Shown: positions 24,550 to 33,230, counted from the stretch's first letter. The stretch is 64,000 bases of DNA from Phytomonospora endophytica (GCF_014202425.1 NZ_JACHGT010000005.1:62001-126000), one strand, 5' to 3'. Notes: generated by a model from the sequence alone, not told the origin. Translations and numbers: made by a program.

Positions 24550-25952
24550 GCCAGGGCCACGCGCACGTCCACACCCGGCACCTGCACGGCCACGAGCCCG
24601 GCGAGTCGGCGCCGCACGAGACCGAGGAGCTGATGCTCCTGGCCCGCGACCTGGGCGTCTGCGCCGAACAGATCGCGACGACCGCCGGCCGCCTCACCGC
24701 GCTGCTCGGCGACCCGGCGCTGCTGCGCTCGCTGGCGGCCAGTCCCCGCACGGGAGCGCGGGTCACCGCGCTGCTGACCAGGATCATCGCCGGAGCCGAA
24801 GGCCTCGGCTGCGGGACCGAGACGACGAAGCTGGGCAAGGTCGTCGCCATGCTGACCGGCGCCGGCGGCGGCGAGAGCCTGCCCGCGCTGGTCGCGGCCA
24901 CCGCGCTGAAGGCGCGCATCCGGGGCCTGGCGCGCATGCACCCCGAACTGTTCGCCGACCACGACATGGCCGCGCTGATCGACGCCGTGGAAGGCGACCG
25001 GCAGGCCGAGGCCGTCGGACGCTTCCGCCGGATGCTCGCCGAACGTGGGACGGGTGAGGCGCTCGGGGCGATCGCGCCGGTCTTCATCGAGCTGTCCGGG
25101 CTGATCGCGCTGCTCGACGACAACCCCTTCAACGACGCCGTCGGCTGGAACTTCGCCACCGGCAAGCCCATGACCTGCGAACCGGTCCTGGGAATGCCGC
25201 TGACCTGGGGCTCGGCCCTGGAGCACGGCGGAGGCAGCGCCGAACCCGTCGAGCTGACGCCCGCGGTCGCCTCGCTGATCGAGGACGACGGAACGATCGT
25301 GGCGCACATGCGCAACATCAGGCTGATGCGGCCCTTCGGGTATGCCCTGCTGCACCGGATCCGCGGCCGCGACGGCGCCGAACGCTTCGTCCTGGTGCTG
25401 CCCGGCCTGACCGCCGACACCGTCGACGGCGACGCCGCCATGGACCTCGTCGGCGCCATCCGCAACACCCAGCTGACCGACGCGGCCTACACGCGGGCCA
25501 TGCGCTCGCTCTTCGCGCAGGCCGGTGTACCCGCCGGCGCCGAGGTCGCGCTGATCAGCCACAGCCAGGGCGGCGTCGTGGCGATGAACCTGGTCGAGGA
25601 CGAGGAACTCGTGGAGCGCTACCGGTTCACGCACCTCGTCGCCGTCGGCGCCCCCATCGACTACCGCAGCCCGCTGGACGCGTCCCTGTGGGTGGCCAGC
25701 GTGACCAACCAGCACGACATCGTGCCGACCCTGGACGGCCGCGGCTTCGGCTCGCCCTACGACCCGCACCCCGACTGGTACGAGGTCGACTACGCCGACG
25801 GACGGCACGGCTTCCCGGCCTGCCACGGCGCCGCCCGCTACGCCGAGAACCTGGAGACGGACATTCCGGAGGCGGCGGCGCACATCGACCGCCAGCTCGC
25901 GCGCTACCGGGGTGAGATCGTGGAGACGCGGGCGTTCAGGTTGAGCGACTGA
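24546..25952 (+). CDS. Alpha/beta-hydrolase (PGAP1/lipase-like) with His-rich N-terminus
   Basis: 468 residues. The first 16 residues contain six His (GHAHVHTRHLHGH), a possible metal-binding or chaperone-like tail. A helical domain follows (~25-230), then an alpha/beta-hydrolase domain: FVLVLPGLTAD, nucleophile elbow LISHSQGGVVAMN, catalytic Asp probably in NQHDIVPTLDG, and His in GFPACHGAA. No signal peptide is seen. Coupling by ATGA overlap to a single-pass membrane protein suggests a membrane-associated lipase or esterase acting on a complex lipid. The substrate is unknown. Confidence 0.72.
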   Translation: MSQGHAHVHTRHLHGHEPGESAPHETEELMLLARDLGVCAEQIATTAGRLTALLGDPALLRSLAASPRTGARVTALLTRIIAGAEGLGCGTETTKLGKVVAMLTGAGGGESLPALVAATALKARIRGLARMHPELFADHDMAALIDAVEGDRQAEAVGRFRRMLAERGTGEALGAIAPVFIELSGLIALLDDNPFNDAVGWNFATGKPMTCEPVLGMPLTWGSALEHGGGSAEPVELTPAVASLIEDDGTIVAHMRNIRLMRPFGYALLHRIRGRDGAERFVLVLPGLTADTVDGDAAMDLVGAIRNTQLTDAAYTRAMRSLFAQAGVPAGAEVALISHSQGGVVAMNLVEDEELVERYRFTHLVAVGAPIDYRSPLDASLWVASVTNQHDIVPTLDGRGFGSPYDPHPDWYEVDYADGRHGFPACHGAARYAENLETDIPEAAAHIDRQLARYRGEIVETRAFRLSD

Positions 25953-26033
25953 GGGCTTCGGTCTCCTGGGTTCGGGGCAGGATTGGCCGGGGGCTTCCCG
26001 CTGCCCGGTGAGGAGGCCCCTCACCCTCGCAAA

Positions 26034-26282
26034 ACAGGTCGGGACCTGGCCGCCGCGACCGGCCGCGACATCGCCGTCCGTGAGATCGCCACCCCGGCCG
26101 AGGCGGTCCGGTTTCGCTACCCCGACGGTGCTCCGCCGGCACTCGCGGCGGCGATCGTCGAGGGTCTGACGCTCATGCGCGCCGACACCGAAGGCGTGCG
26201 CGGTGACACCGTGCGACGGCTACTCGGCCGCGCCCCGGGGACCTTCGCCGACTGGTGCTCGCGGAACGCCGGGGCGTTCCGC
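26034..26282 (+). pseudogene. C-terminal remnant of an NmrA-like oxidoreductase
   Basis: This stretch translates to a fragment typical of the last ~80 residues of NAD(P)H-binding NmrA-like proteins: GRDLAAATGRDIAVREI, and an end LGRAPGTFADWCSRNAGAFR that parallels LGREPGDFAGWVARNVVAFR at the end of the intact gene at 5768-6592. The Rossmann half is absent, no good start codon or ribosome site precedes it, and the frame runs without a stop into the 3' end of the convergent P450 gene. I read it as a 5'-deleted pseudogene. Confidence 0.65.
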
Positions 26283-26295
26283 CAGACGACGCCGC

Positions 26296-27744
26296 CTAGT
26301 CCTCGCCTTCCTCGTCGAAGTCCCCGAAGTCCCCGAAGCCGCCGGGCCCCATCGGCACCATCACCGTCGGCGGGGTGTCGGGCCGGTCGGCGACGGCGAA
26401 CTTGATCCGGAACGGGTCGAAGCCGTACGGCAGTGGCTGGTCGGGTCGCAGTTCCTGCGTCAGCAGCCGGAACCGGGCCTCGCGCAGGAAGGCCGCCATC
26501 GCGGTGGTGGCGATGAAGACGCCCAGGTCACCGCCGGGGCAGGCGGCCGGGCCGCGGCTCGTCGGGGACAGCGCCCAGTCGTTGTCGGCGCTGCCGTCGA
26601 GCCACTGCTGTGGTGTGAAGCGGTGGGCGGCGCGACCACGATAGGCGGCCCTGCCGTGGTAGACCAGCGAGATCGCGACCTCGGCGTCCTCGGGAACGAG
26701 CGCGCCGTCCCAGTCGGTGTCGCGGGTGACGACGCGGGCCAGGTCGCGCATGATCGGCCACAGCCGCGCCGACTCCAGCACGGTCGCCTTCAGGTGCGGC
26801 ATGGCCAGCACGGAGTCGGCGGTACCGGCGTGGTGGAAGCGGTCGGCGTCGGCGATCTCCTCCTCGATCGCGGTCAGGAACCACGGGTGGGTCGACAGCA
26901 GCGCGAGGGTCCGCGCGGCGAGCGGGGCGATCGTGTCGAAGCCCATGAGCCACTGCGCGACCTGTCCCGAGGGGTGCACGCGGGCCTCGATCGGCAGGTC
27001 GGCGAAGCGCCCGACGAGACTCCCCGACTGCCCGACGTCGATGTAGCGGTGGACGCGGTCGTCGAAGCGGGCGCGCAGGGCGTGCATCCGTCCCCGCCGC
27101 CAGACCCGCAGGCCCATCCAGTTGCCTTCACGGCGCAGCGTCTCCAGCAGCTCGCTGACCTCGACGTCCTCGGCCGCCACGTCGCCGAGGACGCAGCGCC
27201 GCCCGACGCGCTGGAAGGCCCGGCGCAGCGCGCGCCAGCTCAGCGGCCGCCCGGTCGCGCGCGGCCCGGTCAGCAGTGCCTCGACCTCCTCGTTGACGAC
27301 CGTGGCGAAGCGCGCGGCCTCGCGGTGGGCGTCGCGGCCCCAGTCGAGGACGACCTCGTTGAAGCGGCGGCGGCTCTCGCGCAGTTCGCCTTCGGTGAGG
27401 ATCACGCCGTCGGGCTGGAAGTGGCCCATCATGCGCCGTTTGAGGGGGGTGGCCATCGCGTAGAGGCGGTCGGAGCCCGACAGGACCCGCCGCACGTCCG
27501 AGCGGGACAGGACCAGCAGCGTCGCGCCGGTGATCCCGTTGGTCCACACCGGCTGGCCGGCGTGGTCCTCGTGGAGCCGGTCGAGCAGCCGGACGAGGCG
27601 CCGGTCGGCCTGGAGCCTGGTGAACAGCGCGTTGACCCGCGGGCGGGCGAGCACGACCCCGCGGCCGAGGTTGTTGGCGTTGTGCAGGAACAGCAGCCGC
27701 AACTGGTCCAAGGTGGACACCTGCGGGAAGGTGGGGTCGTTCAT
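26296..27744 (-). CDS. Cytochrome P450
   Basis: 482 residues. The haem-binding loop is SRGPAACPGGDLG with proximal Cys402; the usual Phe seven residues before the Cys is replaced, giving a non-canonical loop. The K-helix ExxR is ESARLWP. The I-helix region around WLMGFDTIAPLAAR lacks the common AGxET motif, so oxygen activation may be unusual. The end is a Gly/Asp/Glu-rich tail. ATG 27744 overlaps the stop of the upstream decarboxylase-like gene (ATGA). No ferredoxin gene is nearby. A soluble bacterial P450 acting on the product or substrate of its neighbour is the simplest idea. Confidence 0.88.
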   Translation of the reverse strand: MNDPTFPQVSTLDQLRLLFLHNANNLGRGVVLARPRVNALFTRLQADRRLVRLLDRLHEDHAGQPVWTNGITGATLLVLSRSDVRRVLSGSDRLYAMATPLKRRMMGHFQPDGVILTEGELRESRRRFNEVVLDWGRDAHREAARFATVVNEEVEALLTGPRATGRPLSWRALRRAFQRVGRRCVLGDVAAEDVEVSELLETLRREGNWMGLRVWRRGRMHALRARFDDRVHRYIDVGQSGSLVGRFADLPIEARVHPSGQVAQWLMGFDTIAPLAARTLALLSTHPWFLTAIEEEIADADRFHHAGTADSVLAMPHLKATVLESARLWPIMRDLARVVTRDTDWDGALVPEDAEVAISLVYHGRAAYRGRAAHRFTPQQWLDGSADNDWALSPTSRGPAACPGGDLGVFIATTAMAAFLREARFRLLTQELRPDQPLPYGFDPFRIKFAVADRPDTPPTVMVPMGPGGFGDFGDFDEEGED

Positions 27745-29312
27745 CGCTCGTCCCTTCCGTTCTGCGTGCCGGGGAAAACGGTCCGTACCGGGACCTCGAT
27801 GAGTGTCGGCCCGTCCTTGCTCGTGGTGGCCTCCTCCAGGAGAGAGGCGAGGTGCACGGCGTCGACCGCGCGGTGGGCGCGCACGCCGTAGCCGGTGGCG
27901 ATGGCGGAGACGTCGATCCCGCGCCCCGGCGCACCGGGGAACGCGCTCTCCCCGTCCACCGTGACGACGATCGTGACCGGCACCCGGTAGGCCGCGGCCG
28001 TCCACAGCGCGCACACGGCGTACTGGACGGGGCCGTCGCCGATGAGGCCGATGACGGGGCGCGACGGGTCGGCGAGCTGGGCGGCGACGGCGGCGGGCAG
28101 TCCGAAGCCGGAGCCGCCGTCGGCGGCGGCGAAGTACGAGCCGGGCCTGGTCAGTTTCACGTGCCGGGGGAAGAAATCGGCGTGCGTGGGCGCCTCGTGC
28201 ACCCAGCGCGTGTGCGCCGGCGCGGAACGGGCGAGCGCGGTGAAGACCGCCGCCGGGTCCAGCGGGGAGCCTTTCGTGCCGCCCGGGTCGAGGGGCCGCC
28301 GTTCGGCCGGTTCGGCGCGCGGGTTCGGCTGCTTGGGGTCCTCGATCAGGTCGAGGAGGGTCTGGAGGGCGTAACCGACGTCGGCGATGACGGCGTCGCC
28401 GAACGGTGCCCGGGCCGCCTCGCCGGGGTCGCTGGTGAGCTGCACCAGGGTGGTCCCGGCGGGCGGGTAGTCGCCGGGAACGGGGTGCCGGCGACGGAAG
28501 ACCGGCGCGCCGAGGACGACGACGAGGTCGTGGCCGTCGAGGGTCTCGTCGAGCGGGCCCATGTCGGGCGGCAGCGCGCCCTGGTACAGCCAGTGGTCCT
28601 GGGGGAAGGTGGCGCGGCTTTCGGCGGGGGCCGACCAGACCGGGGTGCGCAGGCGTTCGGCGAGGGCGACGGCGTCCTCCCAGGTCCCGTCGGCGTCGAT
28701 CTCGGAACCGCAGATCAGGGCCGGTTTCTCGGCCTGGGTGAGGCGTTCGGCGAGCGCGGCGAGGGCCTGCGGGTCTCCGGCGGCGGCGACCGCGACGTGC
28801 CGTTCGGCGAGGGTCTCGGCGGCCCGTGCTCGGGCCTCGTCGACCTCGGTGTCGAGGTCGTGCGCGGGCAGCGACAGGATCACCGGGCCGCGCGGTGGGG
28901 TGTCGGCGATGAGCCGGGCGCGGGCGAGCGCGGCGGGGACGTCTTCGGCGCGGTGCGGCTCGTGGACCCATTTCACGGCGGTGGGGGCGAACAGGGGCTC
29001 CGAGTGCGGAGTGCCCTCCCCTCCCGCGGTGATCACGAGGGGGCTCTTGTTGCGGGCGGCGTTGACGATGGCGCCCATGGCGTCGCCGAGCCCGGCGGTG
29101 CCGTGCAGGTTCACGAGCGTCGGGGTGCCGGTGACCTGGGCGTGGGCGTCGGCCATGCCGACGACGACGGCCTCCTGGAGGCCGAGGACGTAGCGGAAGT
29201 CCGCGGGGAGGTCGTGCGCGAAGGAGGCCTCGGTCGAGCCGGGGTCGCCGAAGATCGTGGTCATCCTCCACCGGCGGAGCTGGCCGAGCACCAGCTCGCG
29301 GATCGTGGCCAT
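27741..29312 (-). CDS. Thiamine diphosphate-dependent enzyme, benzoylformate decarboxylase-like
   Basis: 523 residues in the usual three-domain layout: a PYR domain (TTIFGDPGSTEASFAHDLP, with LQEAVVVGMADAHAQVTG containing the activating Glu), a central domain, and a PP domain with the ThDP motif GDGPVQYAVCALWTAA. The blocks LVNLHGTAGLGDAMGAIVNA and GDGPVQYAVCALW resemble benzoylformate decarboxylase (MdlC) more than acetolactate synthase. It would decarboxylate a 2-keto acid to an aldehyde. The start is ATG 29312 with GAGGGGGA upstream. It is translationally coupled to the P450 downstream, a two-enzyme operon without mandelate-pathway neighbours. Confidence 0.85.
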   Translation of the reverse strand: MATIRELVLGQLRRWRMTTIFGDPGSTEASFAHDLPADFRYVLGLQEAVVVGMADAHAQVTGTPTLVNLHGTAGLGDAMGAIVNAARNKSPLVITAGGEGTPHSEPLFAPTAVKWVHEPHRAEDVPAALARARLIADTPPRGPVILSLPAHDLDTEVDEARARAAETLAERHVAVAAAGDPQALAALAERLTQAEKPALICGSEIDADGTWEDAVALAERLRTPVWSAPAESRATFPQDHWLYQGALPPDMGPLDETLDGHDLVVVLGAPVFRRRHPVPGDYPPAGTTLVQLTSDPGEAARAPFGDAVIADVGYALQTLLDLIEDPKQPNPRAEPAERRPLDPGGTKGSPLDPAAVFTALARSAPAHTRWVHEAPTHADFFPRHVKLTRPGSYFAAADGGSGFGLPAAVAAQLADPSRPVIGLIGDGPVQYAVCALWTAAAYRVPVTIVVTVDGESAFPGAPGRGIDVSAIATGYGVRAHRAVDAVHLASLLEEATTSKDGPTLIEVPVRTVFPGTQNGRDER

Positions 29313-29393
29313 GAACGTCCCCCTCACGGTCGGCGCGACCTCGTCCCATCATGGTCAACGCCGGGCCGGGTCCGCAGCCTTTTCGCGCCTTGC

Positions 29394-29421
29394 GGGCCGG
29401 GACACGACGGTGTCCCGGCCC
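29394..29421 (-). terminator. Terminator after the HbpS-like gene
   Basis: A perfect 12-bp stem GGGCCGGGACAC / GTGTCCCGGCCC with loop GACG, 20 nt beyond the hbpS stop on the minus strand. Confidence 0.75.
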
Positions 29422-29440
29422 TGCTGGGGGAGGCGATGGG

Positions 29441-30016
29441 TTACTTCAGGTCCCCGGCGATCGCGGCGAGGCCGGCGTTGGCGATGGACTCGTCGATGTC
29501 GCCGCTGGGGGCGCCGCCGACGCCGATCCCGGCGATGGCCAGGCCGTCGACGGCCACCGGCACGCCGCCGGCGAGGAACAGGGTGCCGGGGATGTCGGAG
29601 ATGTTGGGGGCGTCGCCGGTCGCGCCGCCGGTGAGCTTGCTGGTCGGCTGGCCGAAGGACACCGCGGTGAAGGCCTTGCGGACCGCCGACTCCTCGGTCT
29701 GCGGGCCGGCCTGGTCGCCGTGGATGATCAGGCGGGTCGCGCCGGAGCGGTCCACGATCGCGATGGTGACGCGCTGGCCCTGCTTCTCGGCCTCCTTGAG
29801 GGCGGCCTGGGCGGCCTTCATCGCGGTCTTGGCCGAGATGGTGTCGGTCTCGACGACGCCGTCGTCCTTGCCGGGCTTGTTCGCGGCGGCCTCGGCGGCG
29901 GCGACCGTGGTCGCGGAATCGTCGACGTTGGCGCTCGCCGTGGCGGCGAGGCCGCCGATGACGCTCAGGCCGAGGGTGGTGGCGGCGATGGTCTTGATGA
30001 GCAGCGGCTTCTTCAC
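29441..30016 (-). CDS. hbpS: HbpS-like secreted haem-binding protein (GlcG/DUF336 family)
   Basis: 191 residues with a signal peptide (KKPLLIKTIAATTLGLSVIG, cleavage near ANA/SAN at ~30). The GlcG/HbpS domain covers ~60-190: AMKAAQAALKEAEKQGQRV, AIVDRSGATRLIIHGDQAGP, KAFTAVSFGQPTS, FLAGGVPVAVDG and IAGIGVGGAP. In Streptomyces reticuli HbpS is an extracellular octameric haem-degrading accessory of the SenS-SenR system. The gene starts at GTG 30016 (GGAG 6 nt upstream) and is divergent from a matching sensor kinase/regulator pair, which strongly supports this identity. Confidence 0.85.
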   Translation of the reverse strand: MKKPLLIKTIAATTLGLSVIGGLAATASANVDDSATTVAAAEAAANKPGKDDGVVETDTISAKTAMKAAQAALKEAEKQGQRVTIAIVDRSGATRLIIHGDQAGPQTEESAVRKAFTAVSFGQPTSKLTGGATGDAPNISDIPGTLFLAGGVPVAVDGLAIAGIGVGGAPSGDIDESIANAGLAAIAGDLK

Positions 30017-30178
30017 GGGGTTCTCCAACCGAAAGTGGTGCGGGGCGTTCTCGCTTACGTCCTCCACACTCCGCGTCCTCGGGGTCGGCGGTGTCCGGCA
30101 CGGGCGTGAACCCCGCGATCCGTGTGGACGTCCCCCGCTGTCATCCGATTGACCGACACGGGGGCACTGACCGGCCGA

Positions 30179-30184
30179 TATGGT
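30179..30184 (+). promoter_or_regulatory. -10 box of a leaderless senS-like transcript
   Basis: TATGGT fits the TANNNT consensus and ends 6 nt before ATG 30191; no ribosome-binding site is present, so the kinase message is probably leaderless. Confidence 0.5.
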
Positions 30185-30190
30185 GCGTGC

Positions 30191-31309
30191 ATGCCCCGGG
30201 AGAAACCGAACCTGCTCGACGTGGCCATGCACGCCGGTTTCTTCCTGCTCATGGCGGCGGGCGCGTCGAGGCTGCTGATCCGCCACCCCTTCGACCACGT
30301 CATGGTCATCGACCTGACCCTCGCCGCCGTCACCGCCGTCGTCTACGCCACCGGCGTGTGGGGCTGGTCCCGGCTCGGGCGCGTCTGGTCGCTTAGCTGG
30401 CTCGCGGCGGTCCTGATCTGCTGGCTCGCGCTGACCTACCGCGCGCCCTCTTTCGCGGTCGTCGCCGTGCCGCTGCTGTTCCTGTGCCTGCGGTTGCTCT
30501 CCCCGCGCGCGACCGTGATCGTCGGCGCCCTGTTGACCGCGGCGGTGATCGTCGCGCTGCTCGCGCTCAACGAGGTCGTCGACCCGAGTCTCGTCCTGGT
30601 GCCCATCGCCATCGCGGGGATGACCGTGGCGACCGTCCTCCAGCTCAAGCACACGCGCGGCGAGCTCGCCGCCTCCCAGCACCGCACCGGTGTGCTGGAG
30701 GAGCGGACGCGACTCGCGCGCGAGATCCACGACACGCTCGCGCAGGGGCTGTCGGGCATCGTCCTGCTGCTCCAGAACGCCGACCGTTCGTGGGGCACCG
30801 GCAAGGCGCGCGAACACGTCCGCCTCGCCGAGGACATGGCGGCCCGCAACCTCGCCGAGGCGCGTGCCTTCGTCCGCGACCTCAGCGTCGACGTCCCGCT
30901 GCTCGACGCGCTCACCGCGCTCGCGGCCGAGACCGGCGCGGTCAGCGGCGCCGACGTCCGGGTGCACGTCGAAGGTGACCTGGGCGATCTGCCGCCGGAG
31001 ACCTCGGCGACGCTGCTGCGGGTGGCGCAGGGCGCGCTGGCCAACGTCCGCGAGCACGCCCGCGCGCGCAACGCCGTGGTGACGGTCTCCCGGATCGGCG
31101 ACCACGTCAATCTCGACGTCCGCGACGACGGGACCGGCTTCGACCCGGCCGCGACGGCCCCGGAGCCCGGCCGGGGTTACGGCCTGTCGGCGATGCGGGA
31201 ACGGGCCGCCGCCCTCGACGGCTACTTCGCCGTGGAGACCGCGCCCGGCGACGGGACGGCCGTGTCGGTGTCGATTCCCGTGGGAACGCCGGTGGGGGGA
31301 GCGGAATGA
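30191..31309 (+). CDS. senS: Sensor histidine kinase SenS-like
   Basis: 372 residues. About five transmembrane helices fill residues 10-150 with hardly any extracytoplasmic domain, as in S. reticuli SenS. The HisKA_3 phosphoacceptor is RLAREIHDTLAQGLSG (His180), followed by HATPase_c motifs (N-box ANVREHARA, DDGTGFDP, GRGYGLSAMRERA). It would sense redox or haem stress through the secreted HbpS-like protein encoded divergently, and phosphorylate the response regulator whose ATG overlaps its stop (ATGA). ATG 30191 is preferred; an upstream ATG 30122 would add 23 residues overlapping the promoter. Confidence 0.85.
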   Translation: MPREKPNLLDVAMHAGFFLLMAAGASRLLIRHPFDHVMVIDLTLAAVTAVVYATGVWGWSRLGRVWSLSWLAAVLICWLALTYRAPSFAVVAVPLLFLCLRLLSPRATVIVGALLTAAVIVALLALNEVVDPSLVLVPIAIAGMTVATVLQLKHTRGELAASQHRTGVLEERTRLAREIHDTLAQGLSGIVLLLQNADRSWGTGKAREHVRLAEDMAARNLAEARAFVRDLSVDVPLLDALTALAAETGAVSGADVRVHVEGDLGDLPPETSATLLRVAQGALANVREHARARNAVVTVSRIGDHVNLDVRDDGTGFDPAATAPEPGRGYGLSAMRERAAALDGYFAVETAPGDGTAVSVSIPVGTPVGGAE

Positions 31310-31929
31310 AGGTCTATCTGGTCGACGACCACGCCGTCGTGCGGGCCGGGGTCAAGGCGCTGCTCGCCGGTGAGGACGGGATCGAGGTCGTCGGCGAGGC
31401 CGGGGACGCCGAGACGGCCCTGCGGGCGGTGGCCGTGGCGCGGCCCGATGTCGTGCTGATGGATCTCCAGCTCGGCGACGGCGTCGACGGGGTGGAGGCC
31501 ACCCGGCGCCTGCGCGCGCTTCCCGAACCGCCGCAGGTCCTCGTCCTGACCACCTACGACAGCGACGCCGACATCGCCCGCGCCATCGACGCCGGCGCGA
31601 CCGGATACCTGCTCAAGGCCGGCCCGCCCGAGGAGCTGTTCCGCGGCGTCCGCGCCGCCGCGAGGGGCGAGAGCGTGCTGTCGCCGCAGGTCGCCAGCCG
31701 CATGATGCGCCGGATGCGCGACCCGCTCCCGGCGCTGTCGCCGCGCGAGGTCGAGATCCTCGGGCTGCTGGCGGAGGGGGCGGGCAACCGCGAGATCGGC
31801 AAGCGGCTGTTCATCACCGAGGCGACGGTCAAGACGCACCTTCAGCGGATCTACGCCAAGCTGGGCGTGGAGACGCGCACGGCCGCGGTGACCACGGCGG
31901 TGGAGCGGAAACTGATCCGGATCACGTAG
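31306..31929 (+). CDS. senR: NarL/LuxR-type response regulator SenR-like
   Basis: 207 residues: receiver domain (acidic pocket VDDH, phospho-acceptor Asp53 in VVLMDLQLGDG, Lys in GYLLKAGPPEEL) and a C-terminal LuxR HTH (LSPREVEILGLLAEG, then FITEATVKTHLQRIYAKLGV). In S. reticuli SenR activates the hbpS and catalase-peroxidase genes. Translation is coupled to the kinase by a 4-nt overlap. Confidence 0.88.
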   Translation: MKVYLVDDHAVVRAGVKALLAGEDGIEVVGEAGDAETALRAVAVARPDVVLMDLQLGDGVDGVEATRRLRALPEPPQVLVLTTYDSDADIARAIDAGATGYLLKAGPPEELFRGVRAAARGESVLSPQVASRMMRRMRDPLPALSPREVEILGLLAEGAGNREIGKRLFITEATVKTHLQRIYAKLGVETRTAAVTTAVERKLIRIT

Positions 31930-31934
31930 GGGCC

Positions 31935-31960
31935 GGGGCGGGAGCCGCGGCTCCCGCCCC
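31935..31960. terminator. Bidirectional terminator
   Basis: A perfect 12-bp stem GGGGCGGGAGCC / GGCTCCCGCCCC with a 2-nt centre, between the convergent response regulator and flavin oxidoreductase genes. Confidence 0.7.
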
Positions 31961-31973
31961 TTCGCCCCCGACG

Positions 31974-33149
31974 TCACGCCGTCGCCTCGCGCAGGGCCGT
32001 GCCCTCGGCGGTGACCCGGCGGCGGCGGACCGGCATGCCCAGGGTCGGGTTGGCGGCGCCCCAGGCGGCGCTCTTGCAGATGAGCTCCTTGTAGCGGGCG
32101 GCGAACCTGCCCTTGAGCAGGCCGGGCTTGGCCTTGTCGTCGGCGGTGACGAACTGGATGACGCCGTCGCGGCGGCCGAGGCTGACGCACTGCTGGGTGT
32201 AGCCGAGCGGGGCGGTGTCGATCTTGCCGCCGGTGAGTCGCGCGGCGATCGTGTCGGCGGCCCGCCAGGCCATCGGGACGCCCGACGCGCACGACATCCG
32301 CAGCGGCTTGTCGCCGGCGCCGGGGGCGAGGGCGGCGTCGCCGACCGCGTAGACGTCGGGGTGCGAGACCGAGCGCATGGTCCCGTCGACGACGATCCGG
32401 CCGGTGTCGGAGACCTCAAGGGCGGTGGCCTTGGCGATCGGGTGGACGGCGAAACCGGTGGTCCAGACCGTCACGTCGGCGGCGATCCGCTCACCGTCGC
32501 CGGTGATCACACCACCGGTCTCGACGGCCGTCACGCTCGTGTGCTCGTGGACGGTGATGCCGAGCCGCTCGCAGACCCCGCGCAGGTGCGTTCGGGCCTT
32601 GTCGTTGAGCCAGTCGCCGAGTTCGCCGCGCGCGGCCAGCGCCACGTCGAGGTCGGGACGGCTCTCGGCGATCTCGGTGACGCCCTCCAGGCCGGTGAGC
32701 CCGCCGCCGACGACCACCACGGTCCCGCCCGCGGGCAGCGCCGCGAGGCGTTCGCGCAGGCGCAGGGCCGAGCCCTTCCCGCCGATGTCGTGGGCGTGCT
32801 CGGCGACACCGGGGACGCCGTGGTCGGTCGATGCGCTGCCGAGGGCGTAGACGAGGGTGTCGTAGGCGATCTCGCCGTCGTCGAGGGCGACGGTCTTGGC
32901 CTCGACGTCGACGGCGGCCACCTTCGCGACGCGGACCGCGACGCCGGTGCCCTTGTACATCCCGGCGAGCGGGCGGTGCTTGAGCTCCTGCCCGGTGGCG
33001 AGCTGGTGCATGCGGACCCGCTCGACGAAGTCGGCGTCGCCGTTGACGATGGTGATCTCGGTGTCGTCGGCGTGCAGGCGCTTGGCGAGGCGTCCGGCGG
33101 CGCTCGCTCCGGCGTATCCGGCTCCGAGGACGACGATGCGGTGCTTCAT
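31974..33149 (-). CDS. FAD-dependent NADH dehydrogenase-like oxidoreductase
   Basis: 391 residues. N-terminal FAD motif IVVLGAGYAGASAAGRLA, NAD-binding motif TVVVVGGGLTGLEG near residue 145, and late FAD motif HPDVYAVGDAALAPG identify a two-dinucleotide-fold oxidoreductase of the NDH-2/FSP1-like group. No C-terminal membrane anchor is obvious. It is transcribed with the ECF41-like sigma gene 82 nt upstream; oxidoreductases are one of the three enzyme types (COE) habitually found beside ECF41 sigma factors, so it is the probable sigma target. Confidence 0.85.
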   Translation of the reverse strand: MKHRIVVLGAGYAGASAAGRLAKRLHADDTEITIVNGDADFVERVRMHQLATGQELKHRPLAGMYKGTGVAVRVAKVAAVDVEAKTVALDDGEIAYDTLVYALGSASTDHGVPGVAEHAHDIGGKGSALRLRERLAALPAGGTVVVVGGGLTGLEGVTEIAESRPDLDVALAARGELGDWLNDKARTHLRGVCERLGITVHEHTSVTAVETGGVITGDGERIAADVTVWTTGFAVHPIAKATALEVSDTGRIVVDGTMRSVSHPDVYAVGDAALAPGAGDKPLRMSCASGVPMAWRAADTIAARLTGGKIDTAPLGYTQQCVSLGRRDGVIQFVTADDKAKPGLLKGRFAARYKELICKSAAWGAANPTLGMPVRRRRVTAEGTALREATA

Positions 33150-33230
33150 GGTGTGCTCCTGTCTGGCGTGGCTTCGCCTCCTGAACCGGACGGCGGCGCG
33201 ATTCCTGACAGAAGTGGAGTGTGACCTGAG

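Noticed and set aside
33150-33230. ECF41 promoter (TGTCACA and CGTC) before the flavin oxidoreductase
   Set aside because: GGTCACA and TGTCAGG motifs occur, but their distances to the only CGTC (about 27 and 11 nt) do not fit the usual 16-17 nt.
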